DNA from: an uncultured Ruminococcus sp.
Lineage (GTDB): Bacteria; Bacillota; Clostridia; Lachnospirales; Lachnospiraceae
Length of the DNA stretch: 41,412 nt
Direction: 5' to 3'
NCBI GenBank assembly: GCA_900553885.1
Contig: USFD01000020.1
Span: 1-41,412, forward strand
The notes beneath the pieces were generated by a model. It was not told where the DNA came from, did not search any database, and saw nothing but the letters and a program-made list of their open reading frames with translations. Positions 19,201-26,343 of this stretch are shown here, piece by piece. Made by a program: the position numbers and the translations under genes. Each line of letters begins with the position of its first letter. Positions within the stretch are counted from its first letter, which is position 1.

Positions 19201-19292
19201 TCGGTATATTCCCGGCAGCAGCGGCAGCTATTATGGCAGTGAGTGCCGGCACAGCAGTTATAACAGTAAAATACCGGAAAAGACGCAGATAA
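13212..19292 (+). CDS. Large cell-surface glycoside hydrolase, GH39/clan-A-like, multi-domain (paralogue 1)
   Basis: Secreted, wall-anchored protein of 2026 residues; ATG follows AAAGGAGGAAC. The signal peptide (1-36) ends near TKAAAD. The catalytic barrel (about 40-340) has a likely acid/base Glu181 in YLPINEGAP and nucleophile Glu292 in IVINEYATME. These and the GFLYGISSEDVP opening suggest a GH39-like clan-A glycosidase; family level is uncertain. Two CBM6/CBM35-like domains follow, starting IYEAEDAAL (about 484) and LYEAEDADF (about 635). Two copies of a 'YFVDCGDH' module start at about 1243 and 1529. Two Ig-like domains (about 1730-1895) contain YEIGDKLDLTGMTV-type repeats. A PGEE repeat (17 units), then VKTGDD, a hydrophobic stretch and KYRKRRR form a sortase-like tail. 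The neighbour at 19470 is a paralogue. Likely role: outer attack on a glycan imported by the adjacent ABC system. Confidence 0.8.
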   Translation: MKRRRFAKKLLAGVASCAAVLSTLTVIPPQETKAAADTPRMIVDMTERQGEILHGASGFLYGISSEDVPTTDLITPLKPTVLATKGMLGTEHPYGDAADVAETFFESGGKMVQMYTSNYYAIFGPRPDNTQYAEDLKETIVPAVVEWKENFKEEHGTPDSPKDELGKIDIDKAIVYLPINEGAPQVDPETGVADNHYTFYDSWKLYYDAIKEADPNATVGGPNDATYGHWRPGGMSEFLEFCAENDCWPDVQTWHDLDDGEAAFAKYPGEFEEYRKLSKELGMPEQQIVINEYATMEACGVPGILIRYMAMLEENNAYGCLPFWHQANNLNDLAADANEPNSAWWFYKWYADMTGDRLAVTEENTTSTGLTGISTIDDEKAVSSTLFGGVDGEATVVLKNIASTPSFEGAEKVHVKLQAAYYKGYLGAAEPETVLEGTMELKDGSLVLELDDMLAATGYNLVVTPADEDDEAEPLFVPAYHGIYEAEDAALSGGASVSGSGGYYGSGRAYVVNFSKNAGIDFTVQVPADGRYKLEFVYGNGIGTDRSNEDNHKPVNKIYQLSVDGSSEDMLLNNTMLRDWTGIYAKYVDLTAGEHTISVRGDSDSLESNILFDVLHVSYAGTYGKDTALYNTLYEAEDADFNTLKDTEKTAVSVARKADGYSGCGYVTGIDQIPVTEGGGIRWAVHVPESGLYNISLCYQADTQVKASVYVGNTALTFDGRKNVLDLAAADSWKKTGTAVYLEKGMNLVDVDTNGPILLDYMRVQQTAESGDYSQTVNAVDTIPDEAQMTDVPYYIWKVKADENGDSELYQEERTVDKTARTETPADTEYVVGRSVSGDEDAAGDPDKYLEFTYNAEETGIYAMQIFHSNDEIFGTHSYNTKIIDKFACVQVNDQTPQRYFFINSLSRDTFKEKTVFLNLNEGENTIKIFNDDSWSVLKGLDNTQADAAGLRKGDSTDDNGVPQSYYMDKPGDIPITNSLPNLSRFVITPSAASGMLDTGAETHKITIRTSEGGLAVADRNAVEDGGQTTFTVISDREVERASVNGEAVELTEAESGKWTYTVSDISEDTELQVIFTPAEAAAENQDPLIVNNSFGTGDTQGWNIATGGSAQVETKYFNQYDSEHYLKLSGEEDYVAELGQTVTVPESGIYALAFQMKNKDADAEKTGDYNSIELTVEVGGKINVYQLISPSGDYRKIEGLIHVPENDSQVSFSMKIDAKAGFEMYLDEFTLTETDIPRNVISYFVDCGDHDPSTLPDGEEFGLYNSVTDQIFGEDPVTGRQWGVYDYLNPQGVIHSGESKGAFTANTSPNCNDGQTDVSSKTKNYRYAAGQDGNTDIAEQIGEMYVDYKFELTPGQTYNVEVCVGNNWSNSSPVNVYANYQSEKQLNGAAQSEAFSVIGENVEIAPQDYTVVAGQAEADEDGILTVNVRRPLPLSNATINVNYIYIRQAQDISESLGALNTLLERVEALDTDSLPVREKAIVEKAIGFAKEVAASDLSDDDLVIVDNAADILKYAINEVNKVPDSTLLYFVDCGDHGTATVTDGDKFGLFNTRTDQLYGEDPGTGMLWGVDDPNGNSSGGPGLLNDEGVYTKYTWAHERDQVDGTAQDNLDKDTTFRYAHGQVENGIDPRYVTYRFQVDAEAGIYPVEIGLGNIWGNSGNPDVYANRGTDGETVISEDVSIEYGENETVAAEVQAVDGFITIDVRSSDDTININWIRIGLNQTPEKEPVLTGIEVKAPDKAEYEIGDKLDLTGMTVTARYSDDSIVVLENGAYSVEGFSSDEAGDKTVTVSYTEGDVTKTASFTVHVNAPAPAVLDGIRITPPTKTEYEIGEELDITGITVTAKYSDGSEKTLEEDMYIISGFTSVKAGEVMVTVSYTEGDVTKTAEFTVTVVPGEEPGEEPGEEPGEEPGEEPGEEPGEEPGEEPGEEPGEEPGEEPGEEPGEEPGEEPGEEPGEEPGEEPDKQPGGHPSGNPYKDPGTDTTVSESEAVKTGDDFGIFPAAAAAIMAVSAGTAVITVKYRKRRR
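18894..19097 (+). repeat. 12-bp tandem repeat encoding PGEE x17
   Basis: Seventeen in-frame 12-base units encode Pro-Gly-Glu-Glu. GAGGAA and GAAGAA alternate for most units, giving a 24-base higher period. The product is an extended acidic spacer between Ig-like domains and the wall anchor. Copy number is likely to vary between strains by slippage. Confidence 0.97.
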
Positions 19293-19310
19293 GAGTTCTC
19301 TTTAATTATG

Positions 19311-19356
19311 CAGGAACTGGCGCGGCGGCGAAAGCCATTTGCCAGTTCCTGTTTTT
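19311..19356 (+). terminator. Terminator between the two surface-protein genes
   Basis: CAGGAACTGGC (19311-19321) and GCCAGTTCCTG (19341-19351) are perfect complements, followed by five T. It ends the long carbohydrate operon, so the second surface protein needs its own promoter. The following 113 bases are AT-rich, but I could not pick a convincing -35/-10 pair. Confidence 0.93.
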
Positions 19357-19469
19357 GCGGATATTTTTTTGTTTAGTTTTTTCCCCCTTTTTTAGATTTG
19401 TGGAGTTTATGGCGCAACGGGGATGTAATAAAATTAATATAAATATTGTATAAGGAGGTTTGTGTCAAA

Positions 19470-22400
19470 GTGGGAAAAGGTCTGAAAATACGGACAGGAA
19501 AAGAGGCGCATCTCAAGCGGAAAGTAAAAGGCCTGACAGCAAAGTTTGTGGCAGCCGCGGTGATCGCGGCCAGCGTTGTCCCGGCAGGTTTTAACGGGCT
19601 GACATCGGAAGCAGCGGAGACAAATCCTCAGGCCACACTGACGGTGAACCTGGATCCGTCTGCCAGCACCGGGGAGATTATTCACGGCGCGGCGGGATTC
19701 CTGTATGGCGTCAGCAGTGAGGATGTACCGACAACGAACACCATCGTACCGCTGAAATCCAAGATTCTCGTAACGAAAGGTGCGGTAGGAACGGAACACC
19801 CTTACGGGGATGCCCTTGATGTGGCGAAAACATTTCTGGAGAGCGGCGGAGAGCAGATCCAGATGTACAACAGCAACTATTACGGCGTGTTTGGCGTTAC
19901 AGCTACGATAGAACAGTACTGCAGTGATCTGAGAGAGTACATCTGTCCGGCAGTTGTGGCATGGAAGGCGGAGTGGAAAGAAGAGCACGGCACACCTGAG
20001 GCTCCGAAAGACAACATTGGCGCGCAGATTAATATTGATGAGGCCATTGTCTACGTACCGATCAATGAAGGAACGCCGAACGGAGGAAATTTCCAGAATG
20101 CATGGAAAAGCTTTTATGACGCGATTAAGTCTGTGGATGAAAACGCGTCGCTGGCAGGTCCGAACGGCTGGGGATATAACGGAGGTTATACCAGCGGCCA
20201 GAGTGAAGAAACATTCGTGCAGTTCTGCGCGGATAATAACTGCCTGCCGGACGTATATACCTGGCATGAACTGGATACAGATGATCTGAGCGGAATGTCC
20301 GGCCACATGGATGATTTCCGGGATATCTGGTATAACAGAACTGACTGGACGAAATATAATGAGGCCAACGGTACTTCAGGGGTTCCGGAGATTCCTCAGA
20401 TCTGCTTTAATGAGTATGCAGAGATGGCATACTGTGGAGTTCCGGGGCGTCTGGTCAACTGGATTGCCCGGATTGAGGATGAGAAGGTTACAGGCTGTCT
20501 GCCCTTCTGGCATCAGGCAAATAATCTGAACGACCTTGCCGCAGGCGCCAATGAAGGCAACGGTGCATGGTGGCTGTATAAATGGTACGGCGATATGTCC
20601 GGCACAACCCAGCCGGTGGAGAGCACAGACTGGTACGGCGGACTTTACGGAGTTTCTTCCATGGACGAAGCAAAGAAAATTTCGACCACTCTTTTAGGCG
20701 GATTTACGGGAGATACTACGGTACAGCTTAATAATCTGGCAGCAACAGGTACTTTTGACGGCCAGGAGAAGGTGCATGTAACGGTACAGGAAACAATGTT
20801 TACAGGATTCCACGGCGCTCTGGATGAGACTCCGGTGATTCTGGAAGGCACTTATCCGGTGAATGAAGATGGAAGTGTTACGGTAATCATTCCGGATATG
20901 AAATTTGAGAACGCATACAATCTGACCATTACACAGGCAGCTGAAAATGAAACGGCCGGAATGGTTCTGACAGGTTCTGCAGGCGATATTTATGAAGCGG
21001 AAAACGCTGAGCTGTCAGGCAGTGCAGCGGCCTCTGTTGCAGAAACGAATCCAAGTTATTATATGTCCAGCGACGGGACTACAGGTAACAGAGCGGTTGA
21101 CATGCCAAACGGCGCGTCTGTGACATACACGGTAAATGTACCTGTGGATGGGAAATACAGACTGGATTTCAATTATGGAAACGGACAGGGAACGAACAGA
21201 AATGATATGAACACCCATAATCCGGTTAATGTGAAACAGACCTTTGCGCTGGATAACGGGGATGCTCAGACTGTTACAATGGAGTCGACATTATTCCAGA
21301 CTATGACGGGCACAAAGACGCTGTATTATGATATGACAGCAGGAGAGCATACGATTACAGTGACGACTTCAGATGCTGTCAATGTGGATGCGGGAATGCT
21401 GTTCCACGATTTCCTGAGAGTGAGCTGCGTGGGAGTTTACGGCCAGGAGACTCCTGGATTTAACAAAGTATATGAGGCGGAGCTGGCAGATGTAAACCGT
21501 CTTCTCGGAAATACGGATTCTACCGTTTCCACAGAGACAGAACTGGCAGGCTATTCAGGAAACGGCTATGTGGCGGGACTTTCCGGACGTTCTGTAGCGG
21601 AAGGCGGCGGAATCCGCAATACAGTAGTAGTGGATGAAAGCGGGCTGTACAATATTACTCTGCGCTATCAGTCTGACAGCCAGGGAGAGGCAAATATTTA
21701 TGTAGGAAATACCGCGGTCACTCTGGACAGAGTCAATCAGACCATTTCTCTTCAGGCAGGGGAAGACTGGCAGGAAGCCACAGCATCCGTATATCTGCAG
21801 AAGGGAATTAATGTGGTGGATCTGGACATGACAGCAGGAGTACTTGACTACATGCGGGTAAGAGCACTTCCGTCCCAGGATAATTCCACAACGATTGAAG
21901 CAGAAGACGCAGTTCCTTCTGAACTGGCTGATTCCATTCAGATCGCGGACAGCGAAGGCGCTTCCGGCGGACAGTATGTGGAAGGCATGAAAGGAGCCTA
22001 CGAGAATCCGGACTATCTGGAGTTTACTTATGACGCTCCCGCAGCCGGAAAATATCAGATGCAGGTGTTCCATTCCAACGAAGATCTGGCAGGAAGCCAT
22101 TCCTATAACATCAAGATTATTGACAAATATGCTGTGGTAGAGGTGAACGGCGAATCAGATTCCCCGGTATTCCAGATGACAGAAGATGAAGATACACAGC
22201 GGTATTACTTTGTTGACTGCGGCGATCATAATCCGGCTACTCTGTCGGAGGGAGACAAATTCGGAAACCTGAATTCTGTAACCGATCAGCTGTACGGCAA
22301 AGATCCTGAGACAGGATACAGCTGGGGCGTGCTGATGGATGAGGCATACGGAGAAAAGGAGACGCCGGGAGAAGGCAGTTTTGTTTCCAGCCCGGAAGAC

Positions 22401-25073
22401 AAAGCGGTTTATACAAATTACCAGAAAGCGCTGTCCAATGCAGAAGCGGATCTGCTTGACGGCAAAAACAAAGAGGATACGTTCCGCTACGCCCACAATC
22501 AGAGCGAAAGCGGAATCAGTCCCAGGTATGTGGCGTATAAGTTTGAACTGGAGCCCGCTGTTTACAGTGTAAATGTGGGCATGAGCAATACATGGGGAAA
22601 TGCGGCAAATCCGACTGTGACACTGAGTGCAGAGGGCACAGAAGATGTGTCGGAAGTTTATAACGTCAGCGGCGGAAGACAGGAAAAGACATTGACAGTG
22701 GATCTGACGGATGCTGAGGTAAATGACAATGGAAGAGTTGAACTGATGGTAAAGGCTACTTCATCTGATGCGACAATTCAGATGACATATATTACAATCT
22801 CTGATCCACGTACAGATGATGGAGAATATGTATACCTTCCGCCTTATAACCAGAAAGCCCTTGGCGGAGACGCGCTTCCGGACGGCATCTATATGGGCGA
22901 ACTGGCAGAAGGAATCGATCGCTTTATTGATTTCCGAAATCTGAAAAACGAAACAGACCGCTATTTCTTCATTAATACATTCTCAGATGATACATTTGAT
23001 GAAAAGACCATTACACTGGATCTGAAGGAAGGAACTAACACGATCCGGATATACAATGACAACAGCTGGAATGTGACTTACGGCGGAACAACAGGTACAC
23101 CGGGAACAACTCCGCTTCCGAACTATACGCCGAATTTTGATAAATTTGTAATTACGCCAATGGCGCTGGAAAATGCAGAAATACTGGATGAGGCATATCT
23201 GATCGATGTGTCCTGTAGCGAGGGCGGAACTGCGTACGCGGACCAGAACAGTGTATCCGAAGACGGAGAGTATAATGTAATCATGATTCCGGAGGAAGGA
23301 CTGGATCCGACCTGTATTCTCGTAAATGGAGAAGATCTGACAGATGCGGCGGTTTATGATTCAGAAGCGGGAACCTATACTCTGCATGTATCCGGTGTGG
23401 AAAGTGATCAGGATGTACAGGTTTATTTCGCAAAACCGGACAGCTCCAAGGCAGATCTTGAAGCACTGTACAATGCATATAAAGATCAGGAGCAGGGAGA
23501 CTATCTGGATGCCAACTGGGCTGCATTTCAGGATGCCATGACAGCTGCCAGAGAAGTCCTGGACAATCCGGACGCAGAACAGTCGGAAATTAATTCCGCT
23601 TATGACGCACTTGTGGAAGCTGTCAATAACCTGGCAGCCAATATGGATCTGCTGTATTTTGTGGATTCGGGAGATTACGACGTTACGACGGTAAGCGAAG
23701 GAGACAGCTTTGGAAAATATAATTCTGTGACAGAGCAGGTATTCGGCGAAGATCCTGTTACAGGAAAGCAGTGGGGCATTGTGGACCCGGCAGGAGACAA
23801 CACTCCTGAGGAAGATCCGGACGCACCTGGAGTATACACCAGATATACCTGGGCAAACCAGAATTCTGACGCCAGCTTAGCGGACGGACAGCCGAAAGCT
23901 GTCACATTCCGTTATGCAAGAGGACAGGATTATGCCGCAGAGCTGGATAAGATAAGTGTAGATTACCGGTTTGAACTGGAAGCGGGAAAAACCTATGATG
24001 TGGAAGTGTGCGTAGGAAATCACTGGGGCAACAGTTCAGGGGTAGATGTATATGCAAATTCCGACGACGCGGACAGCAGAACACTGATTGCAGAAGATGT
24101 GCAGATCGCATCCGGAGGAACCCGGATTGTTACGCTGGACAATGTTCCGGTATCAGCAGACGGATTCCTTACAGTCAATGTGGAGAAGGACAAGATTTCC
24201 GGAAGTACTGTTAATGTAAATTACATTATTATCCGGGAACATCAGGATGAGACAGCGGCGACACTGGATAAGCTGGAAATTATACCGCCCACAAAGACAG
24301 AGTACGAAATCGGCGATATATTCAGCAGCGACGGAATGATTGTACGTGCTGTATATAGTGATGGAAGCAGCCGGATTCTTACCTATGGAAGCTATACGGT
24401 ATCCGGATTTGATTCTTCGGAAGCAGGAACAAAATACATTACAGTTTCCTATACAGAAGGTGATATAACAAAAACCGCGGAGTTCGAAGTGACGGTAAAA
24501 GAAGACACCGACAAACCTATTGAAACTCCGGTAAATAAGGATAATCTGAAGGCCGCTCTGGAGGCTGCAAAGGAAATCGGACCGAATGGCTATACAGAGG
24601 AAAGCTATGCGGCGCTGCAGCAGGCCATCCAGAAAGCCCAGGAAGTTTATGACAATCCGGATGCCACTCAGGCAGATGTAGACAATGCAGCATCAGAACT
24701 GGGAGAGGCACTCCGGGGACTGGTTGAAGACAGTGGAAACGAGCCGGGCGGAAATGAACCGGGCGGAAACGAGCCGGGCGGAAACGAGCCGGGCGGAAAC
24801 GAGCCAGGAGGAAATGAACCAGGCGGAAACGAGCCAGGAGGAAATGAACCAGGCGGAAACGAACCGAGTGGAAATGAACCGGACGGAAACACTCCGGGCG
24901 GCACCCAGAATGATGGCAGCAATGCTCCGGACAACGGCACAGATAGCCAGAACAGCGGACAGGCAGCCGGACCAAAAACCGGAGATATGACAAATATCAT
25001 GCCGTGGACTCTGCTGGCGATCGCTTCAGGCGCAGGATGCGTCCTTGTAGTCATGAAGAGGAAAGAAGATTAA
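19470..25073 (+). CDS. Large cell-surface glycoside hydrolase, GH39/clan-A-like (paralogue 2)
   Basis: Wall-anchored secreted protein, 1867 residues from a GTG start at 19470. This start is chosen because AAGGAGG (19452-19458) lies 11 bases upstream; the in-frame TTG at 19446 precedes the site. A basic N-terminus and signal peptide (VAAAVIAASVVPAGF) lead to a catalytic barrel clearly homologous to paralogue 1. Counterparts of the proposed catalytic residues are Glu200 (YVPINEGTP) and Glu315 (ICFNEYAEMA). Then come CBM6/35-like domains (IYEAENAEL; VYEAELADV), two 'YFVD' modules (YYFVDCGDHNP and LYFVDSGDYDV), two FIVAR-type helical repeats around the second module, one YEIGDIFSSDGM Ig-like domain, an NEPGG repeat, and a PKTGD-hydrophobic-KRKED sortase-type tail. 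Domain order differs from paralogue 1 mainly by the FIVAR domains. It is expressed separately, after a terminator. Confidence 0.8.
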   Translation: MGKGLKIRTGKEAHLKRKVKGLTAKFVAAAVIAASVVPAGFNGLTSEAAETNPQATLTVNLDPSASTGEIIHGAAGFLYGVSSEDVPTTNTIVPLKSKILVTKGAVGTEHPYGDALDVAKTFLESGGEQIQMYNSNYYGVFGVTATIEQYCSDLREYICPAVVAWKAEWKEEHGTPEAPKDNIGAQINIDEAIVYVPINEGTPNGGNFQNAWKSFYDAIKSVDENASLAGPNGWGYNGGYTSGQSEETFVQFCADNNCLPDVYTWHELDTDDLSGMSGHMDDFRDIWYNRTDWTKYNEANGTSGVPEIPQICFNEYAEMAYCGVPGRLVNWIARIEDEKVTGCLPFWHQANNLNDLAAGANEGNGAWWLYKWYGDMSGTTQPVESTDWYGGLYGVSSMDEAKKISTTLLGGFTGDTTVQLNNLAATGTFDGQEKVHVTVQETMFTGFHGALDETPVILEGTYPVNEDGSVTVIIPDMKFENAYNLTITQAAENETAGMVLTGSAGDIYEAENAELSGSAAASVAETNPSYYMSSDGTTGNRAVDMPNGASVTYTVNVPVDGKYRLDFNYGNGQGTNRNDMNTHNPVNVKQTFALDNGDAQTVTMESTLFQTMTGTKTLYYDMTAGEHTITVTTSDAVNVDAGMLFHDFLRVSCVGVYGQETPGFNKVYEAELADVNRLLGNTDSTVSTETELAGYSGNGYVAGLSGRSVAEGGGIRNTVVVDESGLYNITLRYQSDSQGEANIYVGNTAVTLDRVNQTISLQAGEDWQEATASVYLQKGINVVDLDMTAGVLDYMRVRALPSQDNSTTIEAEDAVPSELADSIQIADSEGASGGQYVEGMKGAYENPDYLEFTYDAPAAGKYQMQVFHSNEDLAGSHSYNIKIIDKYAVVEVNGESDSPVFQMTEDEDTQRYYFVDCGDHNPATLSEGDKFGNLNSVTDQLYGKDPETGYSWGVLMDEAYGEKETPGEGSFVSSPEDKAVYTNYQKALSNAEADLLDGKNKEDTFRYAHNQSESGISPRYVAYKFELEPAVYSVNVGMSNTWGNAANPTVTLSAEGTEDVSEVYNVSGGRQEKTLTVDLTDAEVNDNGRVELMVKATSSDATIQMTYITISDPRTDDGEYVYLPPYNQKALGGDALPDGIYMGELAEGIDRFIDFRNLKNETDRYFFINTFSDDTFDEKTITLDLKEGTNTIRIYNDNSWNVTYGGTTGTPGTTPLPNYTPNFDKFVITPMALENAEILDEAYLIDVSCSEGGTAYADQNSVSEDGEYNVIMIPEEGLDPTCILVNGEDLTDAAVYDSEAGTYTLHVSGVESDQDVQVYFAKPDSSKADLEALYNAYKDQEQGDYLDANWAAFQDAMTAAREVLDNPDAEQSEINSAYDALVEAVNNLAANMDLLYFVDSGDYDVTTVSEGDSFGKYNSVTEQVFGEDPVTGKQWGIVDPAGDNTPEEDPDAPGVYTRYTWANQNSDASLADGQPKAVTFRYARGQDYAAELDKISVDYRFELEAGKTYDVEVCVGNHWGNSSGVDVYANSDDADSRTLIAEDVQIASGGTRIVTLDNVPVSADGFLTVNVEKDKISGSTVNVNYIIIREHQDETAATLDKLEIIPPTKTEYEIGDIFSSDGMIVRAVYSDGSSRILTYGSYTVSGFDSSEAGTKYITVSYTEGDITKTAEFEVTVKEDTDKPIETPVNKDNLKAALEAAKEIGPNGYTEESYAALQQAIQKAQEVYDNPDATQADVDNAASELGEALRGLVEDSGNEPGGNEPGGNEPGGNEPGGNEPGGNEPGGNEPGGNEPGGNEPSGNEPDGNTPGGTQNDGSNAPDNGTDSQNSGQAAGPKTGDMTNIMPWTLLAIASGAGCVLVVMKRKED
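24735..24899 (+). repeat. 15-bp tandem repeat encoding GNEPG-type units x11
   Basis: Eleven in-frame 15-base units encode Gly-Asn-Glu-Pro-Gly, the last ones varied (PSG, PDG, NTPGG). It is a spacer like the PGEE repeat of the paralogue but with an unrelated unit, so the linkers arose independently. Confidence 0.96.
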
Positions 25074-25437
25074 CTTCGGATTTGTCAGGACACTGTGAGT
25101 GGAGAGACATCCGAAAACATCGGAATACCGGGGGTTGGATAATCGTATTTGGAAATGCGGGACGCGGGGGTTCACCTCTGTTCCGCGTATGAAGAAAAAC
25201 TACAAAAACCTGACGACAGGTTAAAAACAAAATTTACAGCAGGAAATTCGCGTTCCGCTCAGTCTCCTGCTGTAAATTTAACGCCTGCCGCCAGGTTTTT
25301 AGTTTTTCTAACATACGCTATAAAGTCAGTGAACCCCCGCGTCCCGCATTTCCCAAAGTCGCATCCAACCGGCGGTATTCTGCTGTTTTCTCCTCACATC
25401 CGGTCGGCAGTATCCCTGACAATCCCGGATTTCAAAA
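25074..25437 (+). repeat. Long palindromic element A (family 1, plus orientation)
   Basis: Starts directly after the stop of the surface-protein gene. The arms (about 25076-25175 and 25329-25433) are inverse complements, with a perfect 25-bp inner part (25151-25175 with 25329-25353) and weaker pairing outward. The core (25176-25328) folds further: GCGTATG (25185-25191) with CATACGC (25312-25318), GAAAAACT with AGTTTTTC, AAAAACCTG (25204-25212) with CAGGTTTTT (25292-25300), and a perfect 15-bp stem (25230-25244 with 25265-25279). Two mini-hairpins, CCTGACGACAGG (25209-25220) and CCTGCCGCCAGG (25284-25295), are conserved in element D. No long protein-coding frame fits it. Confidence 0.93.
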
Positions 25438-25561
25438 AAGAAGAAAAAACCAGAGCTGTTTCGACTGCAGCTGACTGGATCCACAGCATCAGTACTGCCT
25501 GCTGGATCTCCTGCTGTCTCCGCTGTTAGAGCGCCCCTTTGCCTTTGTCTTATGAGGATTT
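25438..25561. other. Gap between elements A and B
   Basis: About 120 bases with no gene. On the minus strand a T-rich stretch (about 25436-25455) could help end transcription coming from element B. Nothing else recognised. Confidence 0.5.
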
Positions 25562-25836
25562 GCGAAGGGAATTTCCGGAGTGAGGGACAGAAGAAACGGA
25601 AGTCCGGGGAGTTTTGGGATGCGCCTTTCAGAAGAGGGGGACAGGGAATTCAGATGACTTTGGAATGAGTTTAGAAAAATAGGAACGCTGATTCTCAGGT
25701 TCTGTTATTTTTCTTAGCTCATGGAACGGAATCCAAATTCCCTGTCCCCATCTTCTGAATCCGTCTTACAAAAACTTCTTTGTCTCTTCCGGTTTGTGTC
25801 TGCTATCCGGAAAGTCACTTCGACAAATCCGAAAGT
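25562..25836 (-). repeat. Long palindromic element B (family 1, internally reduced)
   Basis: Lies directly after the stop of the XRE gene, in that gene's (minus) orientation. Near-perfect arms 25627-25650 and 25736-25759 (one mismatch), with weaker complementarity outward to about 25565 and 25830. Inner stem 25667-25686 with 25699-25720, closed by a small CTGATTCTCAG loop. Against D on the plus strand it shares GGATGCGCC, then GACTTTGGA and AGAAAAA, and on the other side TTTTTCTT and GGAAC. It lacks the CCTG...CAGG and 15-bp-stem core present in A and D. It therefore looks like a shortened member of the same family. Confidence 0.85.
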
Positions 25837-25837
25837 T

Positions 25838-26089
25838 TTAATGATTATCCAGCAGTTCATCTGTCGTAATCCCCAGGATCTGCGCAAATGCTTTCAGTTC
25901 TATATCTGTTACAAATCTTTTTCCGCATTCAATTCTCTGTATTGCGTTTTTGTCCAGGTCAATCCCCTGGAGCTGCAGTTTATCTGCAAAGGCTCTCTGA
26001 GACATTTTCGGGACAGCCTGTTTCCGGAGGATGGCCAGCTTTTTCCCGCAGATATTATTTGTCCCTTCAATTGATTTATTTTTGTACAT
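25838..26089 (-). CDS. XRE-family helix-turn-helix regulator, 83 residues
   Basis: Small DNA-binding protein. ATG at 26089 (minus strand) is chosen because AAGGAG lies just upstream; an in-frame ATG at 26131 lies inside operator 1 and has no ribosome binding site. The helix-turn-helix covers about residues 14-70 (LAILRKQAVPKMSQRAFADK ... KNAIQRIECGKRFVTDIELK), ending with ILGITTDELLDN, a typical XRE tail. It is divergent from the small membrane-protein gene at 26218. The two 19-bp palindromes in between are probable operators for autoregulation and control of the neighbour. Its 3' end abuts element B. The natural partner or signal is unknown. Confidence 0.85.
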   Translation of the reverse strand: MYKNKSIEGTNNICGKKLAILRKQAVPKMSQRAFADKLQLQGIDLDKNAIQRIECGKRFVTDIELKAFAQILGITTDELLDNH

Positions 26090-26111
26090 AGCAACTCCTT
26101 GAATCAAATTT

Positions 26112-26130
26112 TGACATTTAGTGATTGTCA
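26112..26130. promoter_or_regulatory. Operator 1 for the XRE regulator
   Basis: Imperfect palindrome TGACATTTAGTGATTGTCA. It shares TGACATTTA.TGA.TGTCA with operator 2. It covers the -35 hexamer of the plus-strand promoter and lies in the minus-strand promoter region. XRE binding is inferred. Confidence 0.65.
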
Positions 26131-26153
26131 ATAAAATCAGGATATGCTAAAAT
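26125..26153 (+). promoter_or_regulatory. Promoter of the small membrane-protein gene
   Basis: -35 TTGTCA (26125-26130, inside operator 1), 17-base spacer, extended -10 TGC-TAAAAT (26145-26153). Confidence 0.7.
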
Positions 26154-26164
26154 TAAAAAACAAA

Positions 26165-26183
26165 TGACATTTACTGAATGTCA
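26165..26183. promoter_or_regulatory. Operator 2 for the XRE regulator
   Basis: Palindrome TGACATTTACTGAATGTCA, centred 53 bp from operator 1 (five helical turns) and lying just downstream of the plus-strand -10. Together the two sites could allow looping repression. Confidence 0.65.
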
Positions 26184-26217
26184 AAACAAAATATACATCC
26201 GGGGAGATGGGACGAGA

Positions 26218-26343
26218 ATGGGCGCAGAAGTCAATTTTCCGGGAGTGATTATTGCAGGGTTACTGGCAGTTCTGCTCCAGTACCTGGACAGCTCCTTCAT
26301 ATTAACGATACATATTATATTGTTTATAATGGGATTCTTTTGA
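26218..26343 (+). CDS. Small hydrophobic membrane protein, 41 residues
   Basis: ATG at 26218 is preceded by GGGGAG (26201-26206). The product starts MGAEVNFPGVIIAGLLAVLL and ends LTIHIILFIMGFF: two hydrophobic segments (about 8-20 and 29-41) broken by QYLDSSF. I do not recognise a family. It is divergent from the XRE regulator, and its promoter overlaps that regulator's operator. A small membrane peptide under a dedicated repressor could be a toxin, a holin-like peptide or a signal peptide; the sequence does not decide. Its stop is followed at once by element C. Confidence 0.6.
   Translation: MGAEVNFPGVIIAGLLAVLLQYLDSSFILTIHIILFIMGFF

Noticed and set aside
18842..19252. Long minus-strand frames (SPGS-type repeats) opposite the PGEE repeat, and similar ones at 24668-25054
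   Set aside because: They are the mirror of a 12- or 15-base tandem repeat, which keeps every frame open; no ribosome binding site.
25149..25529. Plus-strand frame of 126 residues across element A
   Set aside because: Runs through a palindrome; composition and start do not suggest a protein.
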